Of a DNA stretch of 64,000 nt, positions 43,282-50,877 are shown piece by piece; the stretch's first letter is position 1; each line of letters opens with the position of its first letter. Position numbers and translations under genes: made by a program. The notes below the pieces were generated by a model that worked only from the letters and a program-made list of their open reading frames with translations, was not told the DNA's origin and did no database searches. Where the stretch lies: the NCBI RefSeq assembly GCF_001308265.1, contig NZ_CP012023.1, positions 62,001 through 126,000 of the forward strand, read 5' to 3'. Origin of the DNA: Celeribacter marinus (lineage in GTDB: Bacteria > Pseudomonadota > Alphaproteobacteria > Rhodobacterales > Rhodobacteraceae).

Positions 43282-44274
43282 ATGGCACCTTCCAAGAAAC
43301 TTACCTCGGATGAAGTCAACGCTCTGATTGACGGCTTGGGCGATGAAAGCTCATCGGCTTCAATGGGCGGTGATGATGGCCATGTGGATGTGCGCCCGTT
43401 TTCGTTCGGCTCAGATGACCTATCGCTCTTGGGGGATTATTACGCTCTGCGCATGATAAACGAGCGGTTCTGCCGCTTTGCACGCAGCGTGTTTCTGCCT
43501 ATGCTGCGCATTCAACCGCGGATTTCGTCTTTCCCACCAGAGGTGAAAACCTTTGACGAATATACCAGTGGTGCGGAAAGCTTTATGAGCCTTACCACAA
43601 GCCGTATGGAAGAGCTTCGCGGAAGTAGCCTTTTGGTTGTGGCGCCTGCATTTATCTCGCTTCTGACGAATTCATACTATGGCGGCACGGCTGTGCGCTC
43701 GTTGCGCCGCCCCACTGGAGAATTCACGGCAACCGAGCAGCGCGTCATTGAGATTGTGACAGAGGGGTTGATGAGTTCTATGCAAATGGCATGGCGCGAC
43801 CTTACGCCAGTATCTTTTTCGGTGCAGGGTCATGAAGAAAATATGCAGTTCGCCTCATTTGTCGACAACAGCGAAACTGTCATTGTCTGCACCTTTTTGG
43901 TGCAGCTTCCCGGAAATGAGCCGGCAACTTTCGATATGGTCTATCCGCTTCAAACACTGAAACCGATCGCCTCTTTACTGCGATCACGGGTTCAATCTGA
44001 ATTTGTCGATGATGATATGTCATGGCGTCAAAAGCTGGAACGCGCAATTTTGAATATTCCGCTGATGGTCACAGCAGAATTGGCCAAGCCAAAGGTTTCA
44101 ATGCGCAATCTTTTGCGCTTGCAAAGCGGTGATACCTTCCCAATTCAGCTTGCCGATGGTGTAAAAGTTCTTGTTGAGGGTAAGGATATTTTCAATGCTG
44201 AATTGGGCCAAGTTGGCCCGCAAGCCGCGCTTCACTTGCGCGAACGTATTAACGCAAACAAAGACAATGTTTAG
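43282..44274 (+). CDS. fliM: Motor switch protein FliM
   Basis: A 330-residue switch protein. The central domain has LRMINERFCRFARSVFLPML, EFTATEQRVIEIVTEGLMSS and the SFSVQGHEENMQFASFVDNS segment. The C-terminal SpoA domain resembles FliN (AKPKVSMRNLLRLQSGDTFP). The N-terminus begins KKLTSDEVNALIDGLGDESS, the expected CheY-P-binding type peptide (family LSQDEIDALL). Intact. Confidence 0.95.
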   Translation: MAPSKKLTSDEVNALIDGLGDESSSASMGGDDGHVDVRPFSFGSDDLSLLGDYYALRMINERFCRFARSVFLPMLRIQPRISSFPPEVKTFDEYTSGAESFMSLTTSRMEELRGSSLLVVAPAFISLLTNSYYGGTAVRSLRRPTGEFTATEQRVIEIVTEGLMSSMQMAWRDLTPVSFSVQGHEENMQFASFVDNSETVIVCTFLVQLPGNEPATFDMVYPLQTLKPIASLLRSRVQSEFVDDDMSWRQKLERAILNIPLMVTAELAKPKVSMRNLLRLQSGDTFPIQLADGVKVLVEGKDIFNAELGQVGPQAALHLRERINANKDNV

Positions 44275-44286
44275 AAAGGCAGTCTG

Positions 44287-44604
44287 ATGTCAGATGAAAA
44301 CCAAGTTACTGAAGAGGCCAGCATTGCAAAGCCCGAGCGTGATGGAAGCGAGAACCTGCGGGTTCTTGAAAACATTGATGTGCAAATGACAGTAGAGGTT
44401 GGCCGCTCTGAAATCACCATCCGAGATCTGTTGCGATTGAGCGAAGGCTCGATTTTGGAGCTTGATCGGCTGGCGGGTGATCCGTTGGATATTCTCATCA
44501 ACGGGACAATGATAGCTAAGGGCGAGGTTGTGATGGTTGGCGAACGTTTTGGTATTCGTTTTGGCGAAATTGTTGAGCCAGAAAAGCGTGTAGAAAGTAT
44601 TTAA
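44287..44604 (+). CDS. fliN: Motor switch protein FliN
   Basis: A 105-residue SpoA-domain protein: IDVQMTVEVGRSEITIRDLL, then RLSEGSILELDRLAGDPLDI, LINGTMIAKGEVVMVGERFG and IRFGEIV. This is a textbook FliN core with a short acidic head. It forms the lower C-ring with FliM and ends the fliKLMN unit. Confidence 0.96.
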   Translation: MSDENQVTEEASIAKPERDGSENLRVLENIDVQMTVEVGRSEITIRDLLRLSEGSILELDRLAGDPLDILINGTMIAKGEVVMVGERFGIRFGEIVEPEKRVESI

Positions 44605-44698
44605 CCTTTGGGCTGTCATTTTTTTGGCAGTGAAGGGTATTCAAAAATAAGACGCTATATCAAATGATTACCAATTAATTAACGTGCCACCTTTGAGT

Positions 44699-44714
44699 TG
44701 GCACGTTTCCTGCT
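44699..44714 (+). promoter_or_regulatory. Sigma54 promoter of fliOPQR-flhB
   Basis: TTGGCACGTTTCCTGCT with GG at 44700-44701 and GC at 44712-44713, 10 bases apart, and a full TGGCACG element. It lies in the 143-base fliN-fliO gap, 34 bases before the fliO start. Confidence 0.88.
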
Positions 44715-44747
44715 TCTTTCTTGTGAGACAGAAGTAAGGCAAAGACA

Positions 44748-45020
44748 GTGGATATTCAGCCATTTCAAATCGTTACAGTGGTGGTCTTCTTGGCCATTCT
44801 ATTGGCGGCCCAGTTGCTGCTGAAGCGTCTGCGCAGGGCGGGTGGCCTGCCATCCTCAGCAAAACGTATGGAGGTCCTCCAAAACTTGAGTGTTGGGCCC
44901 AAGGAGGGCCTATTGTTGGTGCGGGTTGACGGCTCAGACTTTTTGGTTGGTGTGCCGCGCCATGGCCCGTTGACACTTCTGCCACTCGCGCCAAACAGCA
45001 CTGAGGTGACTTATGTTTAG
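44748..45020 (+). CDS. fliO: Export apparatus assembly protein FliO
   Basis: A 90-residue protein with GTG start at 44748 (VDIQPFQIVTVV). One N-terminal span (FQIVTVVVFLAILLAAQLLL) is followed by a small cytoplasmic domain (VLQNLSVGPKEGLLLVRVDG, SDFLVGVPRHGPLTLLPL) as in FliO. It helps FliP-FliR assembly. It overlaps fliP by 8 bases. Confidence 0.88.
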   Translation: MDIQPFQIVTVVVFLAILLAAQLLLKRLRRAGGLPSSAKRMEVLQNLSVGPKEGLLLVRVDGSDFLVGVPRHGPLTLLPLAPNSTEVTYV

Positions 45021-45771
45021 ACTTTCCGCACTCAGTTTCATCAGCCTTATCGCGCTGGCAACTGCTACTTCGGCGCAGGGCTTCGACATTTCAGGGCTTC
45101 CAGCTTTAAACACCACACAATCGGGTGAGGGCGAGATGACATACTCGCTGTCGCTACAGATCTTGGCCTTGATGACTGCATTAACGCTTTTGCCGTCGCT
45201 CGTGTTAGGTATGTCGTCATTCACCCGCATAATTATTGTGCTGTCGATTTTACGGCAAGCTTTGGGCACACAACAGACGCCGCCAAATCAGGTGCTCATC
45301 GCAATCGCCTTGTTCTTGTCGCTGTTCATCATGCAGCCAACCCTGACACTAATATATGACAACGCTTTGTCGCCGTTCATGTCAGAGACACTTCCCGCCG
45401 ATCAAGCCATTGCCCGCGCTTCAACCATCATGAAAGATTTCATGGTTTTGAACACCCGTAGTGACACGCTTTTGATGTTTTCCGATATGGCGGGCGCTGA
45501 AGCTTATGAGAGCAATGCTGACATCCCGTTTTCGACCATCTTGCCGGCGTTCATTACATCTGAGCTGAAGACGGCCTTTCAAATCGGGTTTCTTCTTTTC
45601 CTTCCGTTCTTGGTTATCGATATGGTGATTGCCTCAATCCTAATGTCATTGGGGATGATGATGCTGTCACCGATGTTGGTGTCGTTGCCCTTTAAGCTGC
45701 TCTTGTTTGTTCTGGTTGATGGCTGGGCCATGACAGTCGGTTCGCTGGCGGCCACTTTTGCAACACAGTGA
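45013..45771 (+). CDS. fliP: Export gate protein FliP
   Basis: A 252-residue gate subunit with an N-terminal signal peptide (LSALSFISLIALATATSAQG). Family segments are LLPSLVLGMSSFTRIIIVLS, LRQALGTQQTPPNQVLIAIA and PAFITSELKTAFQIGFLLFL. The end reads PFKLLLFVLVDGWAMTVGSL. It forms the export pore with FliQ and FliR. Normal length. Confidence 0.96.
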   Translation: MFRLSALSFISLIALATATSAQGFDISGLPALNTTQSGEGEMTYSLSLQILALMTALTLLPSLVLGMSSFTRIIIVLSILRQALGTQQTPPNQVLIAIALFLSLFIMQPTLTLIYDNALSPFMSETLPADQAIARASTIMKDFMVLNTRSDTLLMFSDMAGAEAYESNADIPFSTILPAFITSELKTAFQIGFLLFLPFLVIDMVIASILMSLGMMMLSPMLVSLPFKLLLFVLVDGWAMTVGSLAATFATQ

Positions 45772-45777
45772 GGTCCC

Positions 45778-46047
45778 ATGGATTTTGATAACAACATTGA
45801 ATACCTCCGACTTGCCTTCTGGCAAATCATTCTCGCCGCAGGCCCCATTTTGGGCGTGGCGCTGGCGATCGGTTTGGTTATCGGTGTTTTGCAGGCCGCG
45901 ACTTCGATCAATGAAATGACATTGAGTTTCGTGCCAAAGCTCATCTTGGTGCTGCTCACCATGGCACTTTTGTCAGGGTTCATGATGACGCAATTGACAG
46001 ATTACTTTGCTTTTATTTTTGAAGAAATCGTGGCTGTCGGGAGATGA
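45778..46047 (+). CDS. fliQ: Export gate protein FliQ
   Basis: An 89-residue protein with two spans (IILAAGPILGVALAIGLVIG, LILVLLTMALLSGFMMTQLT) joined by the conserved LQAATSINEMTLSFVPK loop. Standard FliQ. Its stop overlaps the fliR start by 4 bases. Confidence 0.96.
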   Translation: MDFDNNIEYLRLAFWQIILAAGPILGVALAIGLVIGVLQAATSINEMTLSFVPKLILVLLTMALLSGFMMTQLTDYFAFIFEEIVAVGR

Positions 46048-46865
46048 TACCGATCAATTCCATATCTTTGGCGGGTTTGCCTGGCATGCCTTTGCAGGCC
46101 TTGTTTGATGTTTTTCTGCAAGTGTTCTTGGTCAATCTCCGCATTTGTGCTTTTCTGATATCGGCGCCGTTTTTTGGCTCGCGTATGGTGCCTTTGCAAA
46201 TCAGAATTGTTTTCTCAATTGGGCTTGGATTGTTTATCATGAGCCAGATCGAGGCGCCTGATGTCACTGTCTTGACGTCGTTCTTTGTGGTGCCTTTGGT
46301 ATTACAAGAATTGGCCATTGGGCTCTGCGTTGGACTCTGCATGACAATTATTTTTGCCTCCGTCGGCTTGGCGGGTGAAAAAATTGCGGCATCTTCTGGC
46401 TTGTCTTTTGCTATGCAAGTTGATCCGAATGGGGGCGGGCAAACGCCAGTGATCAGTCAGATTCTCACCCTGTTTTCGTTGGTCATTTTTTTTGCGCTCA
46501 ACGGCCATATGCTGGTGCTGGCGTTGATGATTGAAAGCTACACATTGGTGCCCATTGGTGCTCCGCTGCTTTATGGGGCGATGTTTCAAACAGGGATAGA
46601 TGCGGCTGGGTTGATGTTTGCTTTTGCCGCAAGCGTCATGCTGCCCATTGTAGCGGTGTTGTTTATAATTAACTTGGCCATTGGCATCATTACAAAATCA
46701 GCGCCGCAGCTTAATTTGTTTTCATTCGGCTTCCCAATCACAATCCTGAGCGTATTCGTGCTCCTTGTTTTATCTGTTACGCCTTTGGCTTGGTCTTTTT
46801 CAGATCTGATTGAGTCGACAATGGCCGTTTTGAGAACCCTTATCGAAAGTATGTCCAATGGCTGA
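46044..46865 (+). CDS. fliR: Export gate protein FliR
   Basis: A 273-residue integral membrane protein. It has NLRICAFLISAPFFGSRMVP, LVLQELAIGLCVGLCMTIIF, and the GLAGEKIAASSGLSFAMQVD P segment (two parts) typical of FliR. Its 3' end overlaps flhB by 8 bases, so the two are coupled. Confidence 0.95.
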   Translation: MIPINSISLAGLPGMPLQALFDVFLQVFLVNLRICAFLISAPFFGSRMVPLQIRIVFSIGLGLFIMSQIEAPDVTVLTSFFVVPLVLQELAIGLCVGLCMTIIFASVGLAGEKIAASSGLSFAMQVDPNGGGQTPVISQILTLFSLVIFFALNGHMLVLALMIESYTLVPIGAPLLYGAMFQTGIDAAGLMFAFAASVMLPIVAVLFIINLAIGIITKSAPQLNLFSFGFPITILSVFVLLVLSVTPLAWSFSDLIESTMAVLRTLIESMSNG

Positions 46866-48018
46866 AGGTGGTGATGAGAGCCAAGAAAAGACAGAGGACC
46901 CAACTCAGCGGCGCTTAGAAAAAGCGGCGGAAGATGGCGAAGTGTTGTCATCCAAAGAGATGTTTGTTTTTGCCACCATGGCGATGGGGATCGCTATGAT
47001 CTACGCCTTGTCGATCTATATTCCGTCTCAGATTGGTCATTGGATGTCATTTTTCCGGTTTGGCGGCCTCGATAAAATGGACAGCCAGATTTTGACGAAC
47101 CTTGGCCATGCGCTTTGGATATTTATTGTTGTGTCGGCAATTATTGGTCTGCCCATGCTTGTTGCTGTATTGGCAACACAAGGGGCGATCGGGGGCGGCA
47201 TTAATTTTACAGCCAAAGCCATGGCCTTTAAAGGCAATCGCATCAATCCTTTGAGCGGGCTCAAGCGTATGTTTTCGGTCAAAGGGTTGGTTGAACTGGC
47301 CAAGGCTGTCGCCAAGGTTGTCTTTCTTGGCGCTGCCTTTGCGGGTGTTATCTGGGTGCTCCTGCCGACAGTATTGCGCCTCACCAGCACAGGCTTGACG
47401 GCAGCTTTACATGAGGTGTTCTGGGGCACGATGCTGGCGCTGGCCGCATCTATTATTGTCCTGGGTGCCATTGCAGCCCTTGATTTGGCCTATGCCATGT
47501 ACACACATATGCAAAAGCTGCGCATGAGCCGGCAAGATATGAAAGACGAGCACAAGCAAACCGAGGGCTCGCCCGAAGTCAAATCGCGCATCCGTCGCTT
47601 ACAGATGGAAGCAAGCCGGCGTGCATCAGAGCAGGGTGCTGCGGTTGAAAATGTGGCTGAAGCCACTGCCATTATTACAAACCCGACACATTTTGCTGTA
47701 GCGCTGAAATATGTCCCGGGTGAAACGCGCGCACCAATCATTTTGGCAATGGGTCGTGGGAAAATGGCGGAGCGTATCATCGAGAAAGCAAACGAGCACG
47801 ACGTCACAATCTTCCGCAGCCCGCTGTTGGCACGTGCGCTATATTTCACTGGCGATATTGGGCAAGAGATCACCGATGGTGTCTACACCGCGGTTGCGGC
47901 GGTCTTGGCTTATGTGTTCCGCCTTGATCGAGGCGAGACGCCTGAGGAGCCTTGGGTCGATATTCCGAATGAACTGCAATTTGATAAAAACGGTAAATCT
48001 CTGGGTGGGGAGACATAA
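46858..48018 (+). CDS. flhB: Export substrate-specificity switch FlhB
   Basis: A 386-residue protein. It begins with SQEKTEDPTQRRLEKAAEDG, has four spans (about residues 30-215), then a cytoplasmic domain. The autocleavage motif NPTH lies in AIITNPTHFAVALKYVPGET at about residue 280. Self-cleavage between N and P switches export from hook to filament proteins. An ordinary C-terminus follows. flhA is not next to it. Confidence 0.96.
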   Translation: MAEGGDESQEKTEDPTQRRLEKAAEDGEVLSSKEMFVFATMAMGIAMIYALSIYIPSQIGHWMSFFRFGGLDKMDSQILTNLGHALWIFIVVSAIIGLPMLVAVLATQGAIGGGINFTAKAMAFKGNRINPLSGLKRMFSVKGLVELAKAVAKVVFLGAAFAGVIWVLLPTVLRLTSTGLTAALHEVFWGTMLALAASIIVLGAIAALDLAYAMYTHMQKLRMSRQDMKDEHKQTEGSPEVKSRIRRLQMEASRRASEQGAAVENVAEATAIITNPTHFAVALKYVPGETRAPIILAMGRGKMAERIIEKANEHDVTIFRSPLLARALYFTGDIGQEITDGVYTAVAAVLAYVFRLDRGETPEEPWVDIPNELQFDKNGKSLGGET

Positions 48019-48020
48019 AC

Positions 48021-48239
48021 ATGAGCAGCAAACGAACGCGCAGCATGGGCGAAATGATCTCGACAATTTGTTTTTTTGGGATGTCAGCCTGGATTGCACT
48101 TGAGGCGCTTGCATTGATGAGCGTTGCCCCCAGTTGGCAGATCTATGGCTTGTTTGGTGCCTCTATCATGTGCCTGCTCGGGGGATTGAGGTTTATTATT
48201 GCTGATATGGCCGCTGCAATCCAGCGGAAATTCAAATGA
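48021..48239 (+). CDS. Small two-span membrane protein after flhB
   Basis: A 72-residue protein starting 3 bases after flhB. It has a basic head (MSSKRTRSMGE) and two spans (ISTICFFGMSAWIALEALAL, IYGLFGASIMCLLGGLRFII), ending AAIQRKFK. It is likely co-transcribed with fliOPQR-flhB. No family recognised; a minor export-gate or motor accessory is possible. Confidence 0.65.
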   Translation: MSSKRTRSMGEMISTICFFGMSAWIALEALALMSVAPSWQIYGLFGASIMCLLGGLRFIIADMAAAIQRKFK

Positions 48240-48453
48240 GTTCAGGGGGGTCTCATATCGCTTGTGGTCGGTGCACGTATTACTTTGTTACATTTGATGT
48301 GCAGAGACCTCACGGATGTAAAAAATTTGGTTTTAAGTCGCAGAGATCGCCCAGTTTGGAAGTTTTTACAGCAACTGGCACGAAATGTGCTCAATTCAAT
48401 GAGAAATTTACGCCATCACGGCGTGCATCAGAGAAAACTGTCAGGAGGCGGGG
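48240..48453. other. Leader region with sigma54 promoter; no convincing gene
   Basis: Two overlapping short frames cross this 214-base gap (from 48236 and from 48264). Neither has family resemblance, and the second would run 80 bases into the next gene. The clear sigma54 promoter at 48376-48391 suggests this is mainly a control region. Confidence 0.6.
48376..48391 (+). promoter_or_regulatory. Sigma54 promoter of the orphan four-gene block
   Basis: CTGGCACGAAATGTGCT with GG at 48377-48378 and GC at 48389-48390, 10 bases apart. The -24 element TGGCACG is full and the -12 has GTGC for TTGC. It is 62 bases before the start at 48454. Confidence 0.75.
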
Positions 48454-49251
48454 ATGACGACCCAAACGAAAGCTGTCGAGGAGGGCATCAAGATCGCGTT
48501 GGACGCAGCCGATGCAGCAACGAATGTCACTGATGAGTTCGCGCGTATCAAACAGGATTATTCTGCCGTGGAGGGCGAGGTGAAAAAACTATATAAGAAC
48601 GCCACAATTGTTTTTGCCAGCTCGGCCGCCGCCAGCCTTATCGCCGTGCTTGCTGCTTCGATGATGTATTATCGCACCATGGAAACCATGGAAACCAGCA
48701 ACAACACGTCGCTTGAGGCATTGGTCATATTCGCGGAAAATGTCGATAAACTTGCATTGGCAACCACATTACTTGATGAAGCACTCACCAAACAATCCGA
48801 AATGTCTGAGACAGCGGAAGCCACCAATATCGCTGTAAGTCGCATTGAGGAAAGTCAGGCGGAAGCTCAAGCAATAACAGCAGAAGGCTTGGCTGAGCTT
48901 TCAGAGACCACAACAGCAGTGGTGTCGCAATTTAGCACAGCGATGCTTGAAAAATTTGATACCGATTTGGCGCAACAGACCGATACTATTTCTCAAGCGC
49001 TGGCCTCGCTTGAGGCGGCACAAAGTGCGCTTTCTGCCAGTCTTGCGGCACAAGATAACCCCTCAGGTGCTGATGCCGCCCCAAATAAAGAACTGACAGC
49101 AAAGCTGGAGACGGTCCTTATGCTGCAAAGAGAGATTTCTGCGAAAATCACAGCCGCCAACAGCCCGCCGCCCAAATCGCGTAAGCGCCCAACGCCGGCT
49201 GCGACAGCCAAACCAAAGCGCACATCAGACGCGCCCATCACCTTCCCATAA
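48454..49251 (+). CDS. Membrane-anchored coiled-coil protein, unknown
   Basis: A 265-residue protein. Residues 1-45 are helical and cytoplasmic. One span follows (TIVFASSAAASLIAVLAASM, about 49-70), then ~140 residues of Ala/Glu/Thr/Ser-rich heptad sequence (VDKLALATTLLDEALTKQSE, AEGLAELSETTTAVVSQFST). The tail is basic and Pro-rich (PPPKSRKRPTPAATAKPKRT). The layout resembles methyl-accepting or stator-associated rods, but no signalling hairpin or OmpA domain is present. The sigma54 promoter upstream places it in the flagellar regulon. Function unknown. Confidence 0.75.
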   Translation: MTTQTKAVEEGIKIALDAADAATNVTDEFARIKQDYSAVEGEVKKLYKNATIVFASSAAASLIAVLAASMMYYRTMETMETSNNTSLEALVIFAENVDKLALATTLLDEALTKQSEMSETAEATNIAVSRIEESQAEAQAITAEGLAELSETTTAVVSQFSTAMLEKFDTDLAQQTDTISQALASLEAAQSALSASLAAQDNPSGADAAPNKELTAKLETVLMLQREISAKITAANSPPPKSRKRPTPAATAKPKRTSDAPITFP

Positions 49252-49278
49252 ACCTGGTCAAAGCGCCGAGGATGTAAC

Positions 49279-50076
49279 ATGGCACTTGAAGATTTCGCTG
49301 ATGAAGCGCCAGCGAGCGCCGCACAGCTCCCCCAATTTCTGAAACTTCGGAAAGGTGGGATGGGGCGGTTGGCGGTTGCTCATCGTATGCGCGAAGGGGA
49401 TATCTTGGTCGCTATAGACGGCGATCTATTCTTGGGAGATGGCGAAACGCTCAAGAGTGCTTTTGAAGATTTTGACCCAACAGAGCCAGACATCGCTTGG
49501 CTGATTACGTTTTGGCGCGACGGTTTATTCTTCAGCGTCTGTTTTGAGCAGCCGCTCAAAGCAAAGTTTGATTTTGCGACGCCTGAGGAGACAGTTCAGG
49601 TTGTGGAGGGTTTTCAGAGCCTCAAGTTTGGCCCTATTGAGAATTATCAGAACTTCGAAGTGTTTAAAGACTTGCACAGAAACGCTGCAATGCATGAAAC
49701 ACGCTCAGACAGTTTGGCTGGGATTGCTCCTGTCTTGTGGATGCTCAATCACCGCTTGTATTATCCAATGATTGCTATAGCGATTGTATATGCAATCACA
49801 TTTTTGACGCATATTTTGTTGTTCTTTTTGGCCTATGGCATGACCTGCCTTTATGTGAAGCGCGCACAGCTTAATTTGCTTCGCTCGTATCATTTGTTTG
49901 AAAACAAATTTTATTGGTTCGTATTGGCGGGGCAAAGCGAGAACGAAGTGAGGGAAACGTGTCGCGAAATTGACCCTGAAATTAAATTTGCGTTCGACAA
50001 AACTGCAGAGCAGCCGAAATTAAACCGGCTTCAACGTAAGGAATTGCGAGAGGCTGAAGCCAAGTCGCAAGGCTAA
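49279..50076 (+). CDS. PDZ-like plus two-span membrane protein, unknown
   Basis: A 265-residue protein. Residues ~20-65 look like a PDZ core (MGRLAVAHRMREGDILVAID, GDLFLGDGETLKSAFEDF). Two adjacent spans lie near 155-195 (YYPMIAIAIVYAITFLTHIL, LLFFLAYGMTCLYVKRAQL). The C-terminal segment has the DUF2628-like FENKFYWFVLAGQSENEV and a Lys/Arg-rich end. It lies 27 bases downstream of the coiled-coil gene. A scaffold in the membrane next to the motor is possible, but this is inference. Confidence 0.68.
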   Translation: MALEDFADEAPASAAQLPQFLKLRKGGMGRLAVAHRMREGDILVAIDGDLFLGDGETLKSAFEDFDPTEPDIAWLITFWRDGLFFSVCFEQPLKAKFDFATPEETVQVVEGFQSLKFGPIENYQNFEVFKDLHRNAAMHETRSDSLAGIAPVLWMLNHRLYYPMIAIAIVYAITFLTHILLFFLAYGMTCLYVKRAQLNLLRSYHLFENKFYWFVLAGQSENEVRETCREIDPEIKFAFDKTAEQPKLNRLQRKELREAEAKSQG

Positions 50077-50169
50077 CGTTTGTCCATTTGAAACGCTTTT
50101 CGAAAAATTACGAAACGCAGGCCTAAAGTAATCCGTTGCGGGGACGTTGACCCTAGCAAGGGGATATAA

Positions 50170-50523
50170 ATGCACTCCAGTTTTATCAATAGCCTGTCAC
50201 TGGCCGCTCTGCCACGCCATCGCGTTCAAGCGCGAGCCATGTTGTTAGAGGCAGGCTGTGAAACAGACAGGGTCTTTCTCTTGAAAAAAGGTACGGCGCG
50301 TGGCGCAGACGGTGTTGTGTATCATGAGGGACACGTGCTCAACTTTAAAGAGTTTCTGGCGGCATCTCACTTTGTAACTCCGATTAAAGCGCAAACCGAA
50401 TGTGATATTGTGCATATTCCTCGTACACTGATCCGCGAGCGCCTGTGTATCGACAACCCGCTCACATGGACGATTGCGAGATGTTTTGCTGCCGAGGATC
50501 TTGCCCTGCGAGGGGTCGGATAA
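50170..50523 (+). CDS. CNB-like (cyclic-nucleotide-binding fold) protein 1
   Basis: A 117-residue protein. The stretch ARAMLLEAGCETDRVFLLKK, then GTARGADGVVYHEGHVLNF, follows the start of a CNB beta-roll (the usual L.ExG......YLL..G). The phosphate-binding cassette (FGE...R.A) is not present, so nucleotide binding is doubtful. No DNA-binding domain follows. GGGG precedes ATG 50170. It abuts the next gene, which has the same fold pattern. Confidence 0.6.
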   Translation: MHSSFINSLSLAALPRHRVQARAMLLEAGCETDRVFLLKKGTARGADGVVYHEGHVLNFKEFLAASHFVTPIKAQTECDIVHIPRTLIRERLCIDNPLTWTIARCFAAEDLALRGVG

Positions 50524-50877
50524 ATGGGAGAAGCATCCAACACACCTGTGCGGAATTTGCTCAGCCACGGTGAAGTTATGGAGCTGATCCATTCTGAAGT
50601 GCTGTTTATTAAGGGAATGCCGGTAACGTCATTTTTTTTGGTCTCAAAAGGTACGTTGCTTGTGTTTTCAAATGACGGCTCAAAGCTAAGGCGCTGGGTT
50701 GGGCCACAGCAAATCGTGGGCATCCATGACGCGTTGATCAACGGAAAGTGGCAAGGTATCGGCGTGGCGCATGGAAAGGTTGAAGTTGTTGCTTTCAGTT
50801 TCCAAACGCTTCAAGACGCCTTGAAGAAAATCCCGCAGGCGCATCGCGTATTGTTGGATGAGTTGTTTGCGAGTTAG
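50524..50877 (+). CDS. CNB-like protein 2, tandem paralogue
   Basis: A 117-residue protein, the same length as its neighbour. It starts directly after that stop (TAAATG). The CNB-type core is VLFIKGMPVTSFFLVSKGTL, then LVFSNDGSKLRRWVGPQQIV and AHGKVEVVAFSFQTLQDAL. No phosphate-binding cassette or helix-turn-helix is seen. The two may form a heterodimer. The 3' end overlaps the convergent rpoN stop by 4 bases. Confidence 0.6.
   Translation: MGEASNTPVRNLLSHGEVMELIHSEVLFIKGMPVTSFFLVSKGTLLVFSNDGSKLRRWVGPQQIVGIHDALINGKWQGIGVAHGKVEVVAFSFQTLQDALKKIPQAHRVLLDELFAS

Noticed and set aside
48236..48533. Two short overlapping frames before the coiled-coil gene
   Set aside because: No family match; one overruns the next gene by 80 bases; the gap has a sigma54 promoter that explains it better.
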